Origin: Solirubrobacterales bacterium
GTDB lineage: Bacteria; Actinomycetota; Thermoleophilia; Solirubrobacterales; 70-9
Length of the DNA stretch: 64,000 nucleotides
Direction of reading: 5' to 3'
NCBI GenBank assembly: GCA_035573435.1
Contig: DATMZR010000037.1
Coordinates: forward strand, 1 to 64,000
Shown here: piece after piece, positions 52,796 through 63,621 of the stretch
Numbering within the stretch: position 1 is the first letter of the stretch
How the letters are laid out: every line of letters begins with the position of its first letter
Notes under the pieces: generated by a model
Seen by the model: the letters and a program-made list of their open reading frames with translations, nothing else
The model's database searches: none
Told to the model about the DNA's origin: nothing
Program-made: the position numbers and the translations under genes

Positions 52796-53626
52796 GTGGC
52801 CGGGCTCGAGCGTCCGGGCGGAATCGAGCTCCACTGGGAGGAACGGGGCAAGGGCCCCCTGGTCGTACTCGCTCCGTGGTGGTCGGGGCATCCCGGCGTC
52901 TACGAGGATCTGCTCTCGGACCTGGCCCGCGATCACCGCGTGGTCGTCTGGGACGCCCGCGGCACCGGGGGATCCACCCACGCCGGCCCTTACGACATGC
53001 AGACGGACTGCGACGACCTCGAGGCGATCCTCGAGGAGGCCGGCGGCGCGGCCGTGGTGATCGCCACGGCCGATGGCGCCAACCGTGGGGCGCACGTCGC
53101 CGCCCGCCGCCCGGACCTGGTGGCTGCCGTCGTGGCGCTGGGCACCGCGCCGTTCGCGCGGGCACAGTTCGAGGGCAGCGAGGGGATGATCGCCTCCGAC
53201 ACGGTCGTGGGCGCGTTTCTCGAAATGGTCGAGCGCGACTACAGGGGCGCGCTCCGCACCCTGCTGGCCGCGACCAACGCGCAGATGTCCGAAGCAGAGC
53301 TGCGCGAGCGGGTGAGCTTCCAGATCTCCTACTGCCCCCAGGAGGCCGCTGTCGCACGGGTCCACGCCTGGGCGGAGGACGACCCCATGAGCGCAGCGCG
53401 GGAGACGGGAGAGCGCCTCTGGGTGTTTGCGGCACCGGACGTCGCCGGACTTTGGCTGCCGCCGGCCCGGGAACGCCGCCGGCTGACCGAGGCGCTGATC
53501 CCAGAGGCGCGGATCGTGGAGACCGAGGGCACAACCGGCCCGATCTCGCAGCCCGGGTTCGCGGCGGACCTGATTCGCCGGATCAGCGCACCGCTGCGTG
53601 TGGGAGCCGGTGAGCGCCCCGCTTGA
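52796..53626 (+). CDS. Alpha/beta-hydrolase-fold protein, nucleophile missing (paralogue 2)
   Basis: 276 residues, GTG start, three nt after the first copy. The same block order (ELHWEERGKGPLVVLAPWW, WDARGTGGSTHAGPYDMQT, FEGSEGMIASDTVVGAFLEM, YRGALRTLLAATNAQMSE) shows it arose by duplication. The elbow reads IATADGAN, Ala for Ser. Shared features such as SEAMAASDTVV / SEGMIASDTVV show other conserved functional positions. Both could bind a ligand; no reaction is assignable. Its TGA overlaps the next gene start. Confidence 0.75.
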   Translation: MAGLERPGGIELHWEERGKGPLVVLAPWWSGHPGVYEDLLSDLARDHRVVVWDARGTGGSTHAGPYDMQTDCDDLEAILEEAGGAAVVIATADGANRGAHVAARRPDLVAAVVALGTAPFARAQFEGSEGMIASDTVVGAFLEMVERDYRGALRTLLAATNAQMSEAELRERVSFQISYCPQEAAVARVHAWAEDDPMSAARETGERLWVFAAPDVAGLWLPPARERRRLTEALIPEARIVETEGTTGPISQPGFAADLIRRISAPLRVGAGERPA

Positions 53627-54096
53627 CCCGCCGCCCGTGGACCGACATCTTCCGCTCGCTGCCGCCTCCGGCCAGGCTGGCGACGCTCGGGGCGCTCGCG
53701 GTGCCGGGGAGCATGCTGTTCCCCTGGTATGGAATCGAGTTCTCCAGCGGGCTCTCGCAGACCGGGCTCGACTCCTTTGGGCTCGGCCAGCTCGCGCTGC
53801 TGATCACCGTGGGCGCGGCCCTCTACCTGATCCTGCGCGGCGCGGGCGGGTATGAGCTTCCGCGGCCGCTGCACGAGGGGACCCTGCTGGCCGCGGCGGG
53901 AGCATGGGCGGCCGTGCTGGTCGGCTACCTGATGCTCGACAAGCCTGAGATCTCAGGCCACCCGAACATCCACCTGCGCTACGGGATCTTCGTCGCCCTC
54001 GGCGGCTCGCTTGCGCTCCTGTTCGGCGGCGTGCGCCTGCGCCGAGCCCGGATCAGCGCGGAGCGCCCCAAGACGGAGCGCCCCAAGAAAGGGTGA
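53623..54096 (+). CDS. Four-helix membrane protein (157 aa)
   Basis: 157 residues from TTG at 53623, overlapping the previous stop in a TTGA. Four hydrophobic helices (about 18-34, 55-71, 84-102, 120-138), then a basic C-terminus (RARISAERPKTERPKKG). No recognised family. It ends the three-gene hydrolase unit; the terminator hairpin starts at its stop codon. Confidence 0.7.
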   Translation: MTRRPWTDIFRSLPPPARLATLGALAVPGSMLFPWYGIEFSSGLSQTGLDSFGLGQLALLITVGAALYLILRGAGGYELPRPLHEGTLLAAAGAWAAVLVGYLMLDKPEISGHPNIHLRYGIFVALGGSLALLFGGVRLRRARISAERPKTERPKKG

Positions 54097-54124
54097 AGCG
54101 GGGCGCTCGCCCAGCGCCCCGCTT
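54096..54124 (+). terminator. Strong hairpin at the end of the hydrolase-membrane operon
   Basis: AAGCGGGGCGCT and AGCGCCCCGCTT form a perfect 12-bp stem with a five-base loop, starting in the stop codon. There is no U-tract, as often in actinomycete terminators. The remaining gap 54125-54242 between convergent genes shows nothing else. Confidence 0.65.
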
Positions 54125-54242
54125 CGACATGAGGAGGTGCCCCGCGAGGACCTATTGGCCCTCGCAGTTGATGGATGTGCACATGGATGATCGGCAGCAG
54201 GCGCCAACCCCTTTACACCCCACGCCACGCCAACCTGGACGT

Positions 54243-55103
54243 TTATCCGAGGCCGCTGGCTCGGGCTATGAGGCGATCGCGAAGGCGATCGGGAACCAGC
54301 TTGGCCAGGGCGGCCGTCACTCGGGCGTCGCCACCCACCAGATAGCGCGTCCGGGGCCTCGACGCGGTCAGGGCGTCGGCAACGACCCTGGCGACCTTCT
54401 CGGGCGAAGCGCCACGCCGGGACGTTTGCTCCAGCCGCTCCTCCGCCCGCGCCAGGGCGTCGCCGTAGAGCTCCCGGCCCTCCCCCGACAGGTCGGCCCG
54501 CACCGCCTGGGCCGTCGCCTTGCCCTTGTCCCAGATCGGAGTCGCGATGGACCCGGGCTCGACGATCGAGACCTGGATTCCGGAGGGGCGCAGCTCCTGC
54601 CGCAGCACGTCGCCGACCGCCTCGATCCCGAACTTCGAGGCGTGGTACGGAGACATGAACGGTGTTGCGATGCGGCCGCCGATCGAGCTGATGAAGACGA
54701 TCCGCCCGCGCGCTCTCCGCAGCGCCGGGATGAAGGCCTTGCTGACCGCAACCTGGCCGATGAGGTTCACCTCGATCTGGTGGCGGAAGTCGTCCACCGG
54801 CAGGAGCTCCAGCGGCCCCCCCACCCCAATCCCGGCGTTGTTGACGAGACCGGCGAGACGGGGCTCCGTCCCCTGGGTAACCCGCTCGGCAGCCTCGCGG
54901 ATCTGGTCCGGATCCGTGACGTCCAGGATCAGCGGCTCGAATCGCTCCGAGGCCTCGGCGCGGAGACTCTCGGCGTCCTCCCTCCTCCTCACGCCGCCGA
55001 AGACCCTGAAGCCCAAGCGATCCAGGTGCAGGACGCAGGCCCGCCCGATCCCGGTCGAGCTTCCGGTGACCACGACCGCGCCACGGGACCCGTCGCTGTG
55101 CAC
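54243..55103 (-). CDS. Short-chain dehydrogenase/reductase
   Basis: 286 residues, classical SDR: VVVTGSSTGIGRACV cofactor loop, NNAG near residue 85, ISSIGG catalytic serine, and YHASK with the Tyr and Lys (about residues 151-155). The C-terminal 80 residues are longer than in the minimal SDR. Substrate unknown. It starts 9 nt after the desaturase stop in the same direction and may serve lipid modification. Confidence 0.92.
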   Translation of the reverse strand: MHSDGSRGAVVVTGSSTGIGRACVLHLDRLGFRVFGGVRRREDAESLRAEASERFEPLILDVTDPDQIREAAERVTQGTEPRLAGLVNNAGIGVGGPLELLPVDDFRHQIEVNLIGQVAVSKAFIPALRRARGRIVFISSIGGRIATPFMSPYHASKFGIEAVGDVLRQELRPSGIQVSIVEPGSIATPIWDKGKATAQAVRADLSGEGRELYGDALARAEERLEQTSRRGASPEKVARVVADALTASRPRTRYLVGGDARVTAALAKLVPDRLRDRLIARASGLG

Positions 55104-55112
55104 CGGGGCAGC

Positions 55113-56039
55113 CTACGCGGCGGTCTTGGCCGCCTGGCGCTCGGGGCTGATCCGGACCACGTCCCAGGCGAGGCCGAGCCGCTCGAGCGACCAGATCACC
55201 GCCGCGGAGGGATCGAGCTCCCAGCGGCGCAGCCCGTGGATCGCGGAGGTCGGAAATGCGTGGTGGTTGTTGTGCCAGGCCTCGCCAAAGGTGGGGAGAG
55301 CGAGCCAGAGGACGTTTCGTGACTGGTCATCGGTCGCGAACCGGCGCCGCCCGAAGACGTGGCAGACCGAGTTGATGCTGTAGGTGACGTGATGCAGCAG
55401 GAACACCCGGACCGCGCCGCCCCAGAGCAGGCCGGTGAGTCCGGCCACCAGGGTCCCGCCGATTGCATAGCCCAGCGCGAAGGGAACCGCCAACCCGAGC
55501 ACGGCCCAGAGGATGAATGTCCTGTCAACGAAGCTGATCACCGGGTCGTCGAGTAGGTCGCGCGCGAAGCGCCGCTTCGCCCCGCGTTCGGTGTGGATGA
55601 ACAGCCAGCCCATGTGAGCATGGAACAACCCGCGCAGCGTGCCGCTCCAACCGCCGCCGTGCCCGACGTGGGGGCTGTGCGGGTCCCCCTGCTCATCGGA
55701 GAAGGTGTGGTGCTTGCGGTGGTCGGCGACCCAGGAGATCACCGGCCCCTCGATCGCCGCCGATCCCAGGGCCGCAAATATCCCGCGTAGGGCGGGGCTG
55801 GTCTTGAAGCTGCGGTGGGTGAGCAGTCGATGGAAGCCGACCGTGACCCCGAGGCCCGTGACCACGTAGACAGCGCCGAAGATCGCCAGGTCGCGCCACG
55901 CGAGCGCCTCGTTCCACACCTGCCAGGCGGCGACGCTCAGCAGCAGGAAGGGGATCGCCGTGACCAGACCGGTGATGATGCGGTCAGCCGTTTCGTTGGC
56001 GACCGGCTGAATGAGTTCGTTGTCGGTCGCCGTCGCCAC
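55113..56039 (-). CDS. Fatty acid desaturase (acyl-CoA delta-9 type)
   Basis: 308 residues, GTG start with AAGGAG at five bases. Three histidine boxes of the membrane di-iron desaturases: HRLLTH (about 70), HRKHH (about 106), and HNNHH (about 264). Four transmembrane helices. Introduces a cis double bond into saturated acyl chains, adjusting membrane fluidity. The SDR follows in the same unit. Confidence 0.95.
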   Translation of the reverse strand: MATATDNELIQPVANETADRIITGLVTAIPFLLLSVAAWQVWNEALAWRDLAIFGAVYVVTGLGVTVGFHRLLTHRSFKTSPALRGIFAALGSAAIEGPVISWVADHRKHHTFSDEQGDPHSPHVGHGGGWSGTLRGLFHAHMGWLFIHTERGAKRRFARDLLDDPVISFVDRTFILWAVLGLAVPFALGYAIGGTLVAGLTGLLWGGAVRVFLLHHVTYSINSVCHVFGRRRFATDDQSRNVLWLALPTFGEAWHNNHHAFPTSAIHGLRRWELDPSAAVIWSLERLGLAWDVVRISPERQAAKTAA

Positions 56040-56123
56040 GTATCTCCTTGGTCCGACCGAGCGCCTGGCGCAGTGGCCCGGGCTGGGCGTACCAACGCAC
56101 GTACACCCTACCTGGTCGGGGAC

Positions 56124-56585
56124 TCAGCCGGGGATGGTGAACATCGACTGGATCTGGGCGGAGAACATCAGATCGCCCTCGATCTTGAGCTTGCCGCTCA
56201 TGAACAGCGTCGGGCCGGCGGCGTTGCCGGTCACCAGTCGCATGAAGTCGACCCCGTCCAAGGCCAGGGTGACGCGCGGCTCCTGCTGGGGGTCCTTGCG
56301 CGCGGTGCAGGTTCCGTTTTTCATCACGACCTCGTAGTGATCGATCGCGCCGTCAGGGCGGCCGGTGATCTTCCAGTGGATCACCGCGTCCACTCCGGTT
56401 GCGCTGCCGGGCTTGAAGTGCTGCTCCATGCGCCGGAAGACCTCGCCGAGGATCGCCTCGCGCTGCGGGCCGCTCAGGGCCTCGCGAAGCTGCTCGTCGG
56501 TGGCGGACGAGATCGTCCCCGCCACCTGCTCGGGATCAACCGATGCGAAATCGGTCCCGACGGTTGCGTCCTGCGCGTCGCTCAC
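56124..56585 (-). CDS. SCP2 sterol-carrier-domain protein
   Basis: 153 residues. The last 110 (EVFRRMEQHFKPGSATGVDAVIHWKITGRPDGAIDHYEVVMKNGTCTARK, GVDFMRLVTGNAAGPTLFMSGKLKIEGDLMFSAQI) match the SCP2 domain, which binds acyl-CoA or sterol-like lipids. It follows the acyl-CoA dehydrogenase by 13 nt (GTG start, GAGGAG upstream), pointing to a lipid-carrier partner for it. A short helical stretch precedes the domain. Confidence 0.9.
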   Translation of the reverse strand: MSDAQDATVGTDFASVDPEQVAGTISSATDEQLREALSGPQREAILGEVFRRMEQHFKPGSATGVDAVIHWKITGRPDGAIDHYEVVMKNGTCTARKDPQQEPRVTLALDGVDFMRLVTGNAAGPTLFMSGKLKIEGDLMFSAQIQSMFTIPG

Positions 56586-56598
56586 TTGTGCTCCTCTC

Positions 56599-57897
56599 TC
56601 ATTGGATCCGCGCTCCCGAGATCGCTCGGGAGATCACCAGTCGCTGAATTTCCGACGTGCCCTCGAAGATCGTGTAGATCTTGGCGTCGCGGTGCATCCG
56701 CTCCACCGGGTACTCGCGGGTGTAGCCATTTCCGCCGAGGATCTGGATCGCGCGCTCCGTGGCCCAGACGGCCACCTCGCCTGCCTTCAGCTTCGACATG
56801 GAGCCCTCGGCGGCCTCGAAGTCCTTGCCGATGCGTCCCATCCACGCGGCGCGCCAGACCAGCAGGCGGGCCGCGTCGATCTCCATCTTCATGTCGGCTA
56901 GCGTGAAGGCGATCGCCTGGTTCTCGATGATCGGACGCCCGAATTGGACCCGCTGCTTGGCGTACTCGAGCGCGTACTCATAGGCAGCGCGCGCGATTCC
57001 GAGGGCTTGGGCGCCGACCGTCGGCCGGGAGACCTCGAACGTCCGCATCGCCGCCTGACCGCGGGATCCCTTGCCCTCGCGCGCACGGGCGAGGCGCTCC
57101 TCGAGCTTCTCCTTCCCACCGAGCAGGCACGCGCCCGGCACTCGGCAATCGTCCAAGTGGACGTCGGCCGTGTGGGAGGCGCGCAGGCCGTGCTTCTTCA
57201 CCTTGGCTCCCTGCTCCAGCCCTTCCGTCCCCGGGGGGATGACGAAGGCGGCGTGCCCACGCGAGCCGAGCTCGCGGTCGATGCTGGCGATCACGACGTG
57301 GACGTCTGCGATCCCGCCGTTGGTCGCCCACGCCTTCTGGCCGTTGAGGATCCACTCGTCCTTGGCCTGGTCGTACCGCGCCGAGGTACGGATCGCCGAG
57401 ACGTCGGACCCGGCGTCGGGCTCCGAGGAGCAGAAGGCGCCGACCTTGGGATCGTCGGCTGTCCCGTAGCACTGTGGCACCCACTCGAGCAGCTGATCGG
57501 GCGTCCCGGAGGCGTAGATCCCGGCCACCGCCAGGGTTGTGCCCATGATCGAGAGGCCGATTCCGGCGTCGCCCCAGAAGAGCTCCTCATTGGCGATCGG
57601 AAGCTGTAACCCGGTGGGGTCCGACCAAAACTGCGCGAGCGCCTCGAAGCCGTAGAGCCCGATCTTCGCGGCCTCCTGGATGATCGGCCAAGGTGTCTCT
57701 TCCCGCTCGTCCCACTCGGCGGCCGCAGGACGGACGACCTGCTCGGCGAAGCCGTGCACCCAGTCGCGGATCTCCCGCTGGTCGTCGCTCAGCTCGAGGC
57801 TGAACGCCGGGGCGTCGTCGGGCTCTCTGTTGCCGTTGACGGCGGCGGCGGCCTGCTCTGCATCGGGGGCTGATTGCTTCGGAGTGGCGGCTTCCAT
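56599..57897 (-). CDS. Acyl-CoA dehydrogenase (second)
   Basis: 432 residues, ATG at 57897 with AAGGAG five bases upstream. [39 protein letters not shown], the AWATNGG loop and the late ILGGNGYTREYPVERMHRDAKIYTIFEGTSEIQRLVI with the E of FEGTS are present. It is longer than the first copy owing to an acidic/Ala N-terminal 35 residues and an insertion (EERLARAREGKGSRGQ). Different branch from the 40.5-kb gene. It forms a unit with the SCP2 gene. Confidence 0.93.
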   Translation of the reverse strand: MEAATPKQSAPDAEQAAAAVNGNREPDDAPAFSLELSDDQREIRDWVHGFAEQVVRPAAAEWDEREETPWPIIQEAAKIGLYGFEALAQFWSDPTGLQLPIANEELFWGDAGIGLSIMGTTLAVAGIYASGTPDQLLEWVPQCYGTADDPKVGAFCSSEPDAGSDVSAIRTSARYDQAKDEWILNGQKAWATNGGIADVHVVIASIDRELGSRGHAAFVIPPGTEGLEQGAKVKKHGLRASHTADVHLDDCRVPGACLLGGKEKLEERLARAREGKGSRGQAAMRTFEVSRPTVGAQALGIARAAYEYALEYAKQRVQFGRPIIENQAIAFTLADMKMEIDAARLLVWRAAWMGRIGKDFEAAEGSMSKLKAGEVAVWATERAIQILGGNGYTREYPVERMHRDAKIYTIFEGTSEIQRLVISRAISGARIQ

Positions 57898-57950
57898 GTG
57901 CTCTCCTTGGGTGGGAGTGGGCTTCGGGTGAGGTGCTGGCGAGGAAGATT

Positions 57951-57979
57951 ACACCAAACGATGTCACATGTTTCGGTGT
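57951..57979. promoter_or_regulatory. 29-bp imperfect palindrome between acyl-CoA dehydrogenase and MBL-rhodanese genes
   Basis: ACACC-AAAC-g-ATGT / c / ACAT-GTTT-c-GGTGT: thirteen paired positions with one unpaired base on each side. It lies in the 110-nt gap between divergent genes, 54 nt from the ATG of the acyl-CoA dehydrogenase. The symmetry suggests a dimeric regulator site. Downstream, a TAGAGT box (57994-57999) lies 8 nt before the MBL gene ATG. Confidence 0.55.
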
Positions 57980-58007
57980 CTCCAATGGGTGTCTAGAGTC
58001 GAGGCTG

Positions 58008-59387
58008 ATGCTCTTTCGCCAGATCATTCACGAGGACCTCGCCTGCGGCTCCTACCTGGTCGGCGACGCGGGCGTCGCCGCGGTGGTCGATCCCCAGTGG
58101 GACATTGACCCGTACGTGCGGCTGAGCCGCCTCCACGGGGTTCGGATCGAGCACGTGCTCGAGACCCACAATCACGCGGATCACGTCTCCGGGCACGGCC
58201 GCCTGGCGAGAGCCACAGGGGCGACCATCCACATCCACGAGCTCGCCGAGGCCGAGTACCCGCACGAGCCGTTTACGGACGGCTGGAAGCTTCGCATCGG
58301 CAACCTGGAGATCGAGGCGGTGCACACTCCGGGGCACCGCCCGGAGCACACCTCGTTCGTGCTGCGCGACGCCGCTCGCGGCGGCGATGTCTGGGCGGTC
58401 CTGACCGGCGACTCCCTGTTCGTCGGCGACGTCGCGCGCCCGGATCTGGCCATCGAGCCACGCGACGGCGCCGCGGGCATCTTCGACTCGCTCCACAATC
58501 GACTGCTCGTCCTGGACGACGACGTCGAGGTCTGGCCCGGCCACCTGGGCGGCTCGATGTGCGGGAGCTCGGCGATCGACAAGAAGACCTCTTCGACGAT
58601 CGGCTTCGAGCGCCAACACAACCCCGCACTCCGCGCGTCGACCAAGGAATCCTTCACCGACGCCACGCTGAGCGAGCTCGGCGACCGCCCGCCCCACGTC
58701 GAGCACATCGTGGCGTTGAACCGCGGAGCTCTGGTCGAGGAGCTGGGGACGCCTGCGCCGCTGACCCCGCGAGGGGTGGAGGTGGCGATCGAGGCGGGGG
58801 CGATCCTGATCGACGCCAGGACCAACGAGCAGTTCGACGAGGCCCACATCCCCGGGGCGATCAGCGCTTCCGCGTACGACACGGGCTTCGCCACCAAGGT
58901 GGGCCGGGTCGTCCCCGGGGATGCCGAGCTGATCGTGGTCGCCGCCTCCGACGGCTACGAGCTCGAGGCGGCGGAGCTCCTGGCTTCCGTGGGCCTTCGC
59001 GTTCGGGGCTTCCTGGAGGGCGGCATGACCGCTTGGCGCTCCGAGGAGCGGCCGGTGCGACGTATCGAGCTGATCGACCCCGACGGCCTGGCCGAGCGAC
59101 TGGGGAGCGATCGGGCGATCGTGGTGCTCGACGTGCGCGACGACGACGAGTTCGCCGCGGCCCACATCCCGGGCTCGGTTCACATCCCCTACGGCCGGCT
59201 GCTCGACCGCCTCGGCGAGCTGCCGGCCGACCAGACGATCGCCGCTGTCTGCAGCGGCGGCAAGCGGAGCGGGCTGGCGGCTTCGATTCTGCAGCGTGCG
59301 GGCCGCGACTCCGTGATCCATGTCGGCCACGGCGGCGTGGACACCTGGCAGCGCGGCGGGCACCCGGTTGAATCCGGCCCGAGCTAG
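58008..59387 (+). CDS. MBL-fold hydrolase with two rhodanese domains (persulfide-dioxygenase-like)
   Basis: 459 residues from ATG at 58008. N-terminal metallo-beta-lactamase fold with THNHADH (about residues 46-52), HTPGHRPEH and TGDSLFVGD, as in the ETHE1/persulfide dioxygenase branch. Two rhodanese domains follow (about 270-360 and 365-455). The first lacks the active cysteine (VAASDGYE); the second has it (VCSGGKRSG). Role is probably sulfur transfer or persulfide oxidation. Confidence 0.9.
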   Translation: MLFRQIIHEDLACGSYLVGDAGVAAVVDPQWDIDPYVRLSRLHGVRIEHVLETHNHADHVSGHGRLARATGATIHIHELAEAEYPHEPFTDGWKLRIGNLEIEAVHTPGHRPEHTSFVLRDAARGGDVWAVLTGDSLFVGDVARPDLAIEPRDGAAGIFDSLHNRLLVLDDDVEVWPGHLGGSMCGSSAIDKKTSSTIGFERQHNPALRASTKESFTDATLSELGDRPPHVEHIVALNRGALVEELGTPAPLTPRGVEVAIEAGAILIDARTNEQFDEAHIPGAISASAYDTGFATKVGRVVPGDAELIVVAASDGYELEAAELLASVGLRVRGFLEGGMTAWRSEERPVRRIELIDPDGLAERLGSDRAIVVLDVRDDDEFAAAHIPGSVHIPYGRLLDRLGELPADQTIAAVCSGGKRSGLAASILQRAGRDSVIHVGHGGVDTWQRGGHPVESGPS

Positions 59388-59399
59388 ACGGCGCGTCCG

Positions 59400-60800
<1,401 letters not shown>

Positions 60801-60808
60801 GCCCGTTG

Positions 60809-60814
60809 AGTATC
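60809..60814 (-). promoter_or_regulatory. -10-like GATACT box of the GlcD-like gene
   Basis: GATACT on the minus strand, 8 nt before the GTG at 60800. It supports a leaderless start. Confidence 0.35.
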
Positions 60815-60989
60815 CCATCCGGTGGCGAGCGCACGGCTCGGCCGCGCCGGCTTGGCGCCGTTGCAAAGTTCCCGCAACTCGCGTGGCCTTGAATCCCTTG
60901 CTGCCGCGCATTGCGCGTACACTGCCGAGCGCAGTAAGGGGGGAGTCGCTGCGTTTGCTGGCTGTGTAGCGACAACCGGAAAGGAATCC

Positions 60990-61154
60990 GTGGCTGTTTA
61001 CGTGTGTCCATCTTGCGGGGAGGCCGCCACTCCGGTGGAGGGGTCGGTGATGCCCCGGCCATGCCCGCACTGTCTCGAGATGACCGGGCGGGTTGTCGAG
61101 TTGGTGCCCGATAAGCCCCAGCCGGCGGATCCTGGGGAGGCAGAAGAGACCTAG
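60990..61154 (+). CDS. Small zinc-ribbon protein (54 aa)
   Basis: 54 residues from GTG at 60990, preceded by AAAGGAA. CPSCGEAATPVEG and CPHCLEM give a CxxC...CxxC zinc ribbon, followed by an acidic tail. Longer open frame upstream rejected. Its stop overlaps that of the convergent cupin gene in the CTAG at 61151-61154. Function unknown; such ribbons often bind nucleic acid or other proteins. Confidence 0.65.
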   Translation: MAVYVCPSCGEAATPVEGSVMPRPCPHCLEMTGRVVELVPDKPQPADPGEAEET

Positions 61155-61633
61155 GCCGGCGGCCAGGGGAGCCGCGTCGGCGTCAGCTCCGAGTTCCAGT
61201 CGGCGTAGGCCTCCGCGGGCACAGAAGTCGGCCTGACGACCGAGGCGCCGTAGCGCGCGGCCAACTCGTTGACCGGGTAGTGGATCGTCGCCTCTGGACG
61301 ACGCGCGCCGACCATCAGGATCGCGCACGGGCCGGAGCCCGCGCCCACGAAGATGTGCTCGGTGCCGGCGGGACAGTGGACGAAGTCCCAGGCCCGGAGG
61401 CGACGCTCCTCGCCGTCGATGATCCCGATGCACTCACCTGACAGCACCAGGAAGTCCTCCTGCACGCTCTCGGCGTGATACTTCCCGTTCGGTTCTCCCG
61501 GCTCCAGCAGGTGGATGTTGATGCCGTAGTCCGGAAAGAGGTCCTCGGGGTCCTCGAAGCGCACATATGAGCCGGCTTGGTGGTGACGCATGGCCTTAGC
61601 GTCCGCCACGTTGACGACGAACCAACCGGACAC
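61151..61633 (-). CDS. Cupin-domain protein
   Basis: 160 residues from GTG at 61633; TAGGAT lies seven nt before it. The cupin core is INIHLLEPGEPNGKYHAESVQEDFLVLSGECIGIIDGEE with a histidine/glutamate pair, and the second motif HCPAGTEHIFVGAG. Position and sequence suggest a metal-binding protein, reaction unknown. The N-terminal 40 residues are beta-rich and precede the domain. Stop overlaps the zinc-ribbon gene by four bases. Confidence 0.8.
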   Translation of the reverse strand: MSGWFVVNVADAKAMRHHQAGSYVRFEDPEDLFPDYGINIHLLEPGEPNGKYHAESVQEDFLVLSGECIGIIDGEERRLRAWDFVHCPAGTEHIFVGAGSGPCAILMVGARRPEATIHYPVNELAARYGASVVRPTSVPAEAYADWNSELTPTRLPWPPA

Positions 61634-61640
61634 GTCCCCG

Positions 61641-61646
61641 ATCCTA
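61641..61646 (-). promoter_or_regulatory. -10-like TAGGAT box of the cupin gene
   Basis: TAGGAT on the minus strand, 7 nt before the GTG start. Confidence 0.45.
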
Positions 61647-61650
61647 GTCC

Positions 61651-62127
61651 TCAGACCGGCTTGGTGGTCATCGCCCAGATCGTCACGAGGTAGGCGACCA
61701 AGAGCAGCGAGACGAGAATGGCAGAGACCTCGCCGAGACGGTCGCCGGACGGGCCCTCCGCGCGGCTGGACCGGCGCACGGAGAACCCGGCGAGCACCGT
61801 CGAAACCAGTAGCACCAAGAGGCCGGGGTCGGCGATGCTGTAGCCAATGTTGACCCAGGAAGGGAGCTGGTCGCCGGTGAGGCCCTCCTTGTCGGCGACC
61901 CACTCGGCGGCGGCGCGCATGACGATCCAGCCCGGCAGGGCTCCGAGCGCCAGGGACAGATACCCGAGGCGGACCAGCGAGGCGCTGCCGTCACGCCGGG
62001 AAAAAGCCAGCGCCGAGCCGGCGAGGACGAGCGCGCCCACCAGCACCATCGCCCCCAGAACGTGAAGGAGGAGCGGGAATTCCCAGCTGTCAGGACGGAT
62101 GCCCCGAGCGAGCTCAGCCGCAAGCAC
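61651..62127 (-). CDS. Four-helix membrane protein (158 aa)
   Basis: 158 residues, GTG start. Four transmembrane helices (about 18-40, 52-72, 97-115, 134-152). WEFPLLLHVLGAMVLVGALVLAGSALAF resembles the start of the next gene (DWLLFLHVLSAFALVGTVVIFSAFAF), so the two are paralogues. The pattern recalls the DUF2269-type membrane proteins. Function unknown. Confidence 0.7.
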   Translation of the reverse strand: MLAAELARGIRPDSWEFPLLLHVLGAMVLVGALVLAGSALAFSRRDGSASLVRLGYLSLALGALPGWIVMRAAAEWVADKEGLTGDQLPSWVNIGYSIADPGLLVLLVSTVLAGFSVRRSSRAEGPSGDRLGEVSAILVSLLLVAYLVTIWAMTTKPV

Positions 62128-62130
62128 GGC

Positions 62131-62523
62131 TCACGCTCCCGGCTTGTAGATCATCACCACGAGCAGGGCCAGGATGACCAGCGAGCGCAGCCAGTGCATG
62201 AGGGCGGCCGGCGGGGCGCCAACGGCTGCCCCGGCTGCGGGCGTGTAGCCGAGCTGGGCCCGCCTCCCCAGCTCCGTACCGATCGCCCAGAGCGCGATCG
62301 CGCTGATGATCCAGCCGTCCCAGATCTCGTAGCCGTCGATGTAGAGGGCGAGCCAGATCCCGAGCACCAGGGTGCCCAGCCCGCCCACGTTCCAGAGCGC
62401 GTTTCCGACCACCACGAGGCGCGAGTCGACCGTCACCCCAAAGGCGAAGGCGCTGAAGATGACCACCGTGCCCACCAGGGCGAACGCCGACAGCACGTGC
62501 AGGAACAGGAGCCAGTCGTACAC
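62131..62523 (-). CDS. Four-helix membrane protein (130 aa), paralogue of the neighbour
   Basis: 130 residues from GTG at 62523; the -10-like TAGGGT lies eight nt before it. Same fold layout as the adjacent gene: helix start LFLHVLSAFALVGT, then a second helix, DGWIISAIALWAIG and a last helix before the short C-terminus. It stands three nt before the following gene. DUF2269-like, function unknown. The longer frame (ATG at 62556) is less likely. Confidence 0.65.
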   Translation of the reverse strand: MYDWLLFLHVLSAFALVGTVVIFSAFAFGVTVDSRLVVVGNALWNVGGLGTLVLGIWLALYIDGYEIWDGWIISAIALWAIGTELGRRAQLGYTPAAGAAVGAPPAALMHWLRSLVILALLVVMIYKPGA

Positions 62524-62577
62524 GCGAGCGAACCCTACCCGCCGGCCAGGCGACAAGCCGAGCGAACTGGTGGGCGG

Positions 62578-63617
<1,040 letters not shown>

Positions 63618-63621
<4 letters not shown>

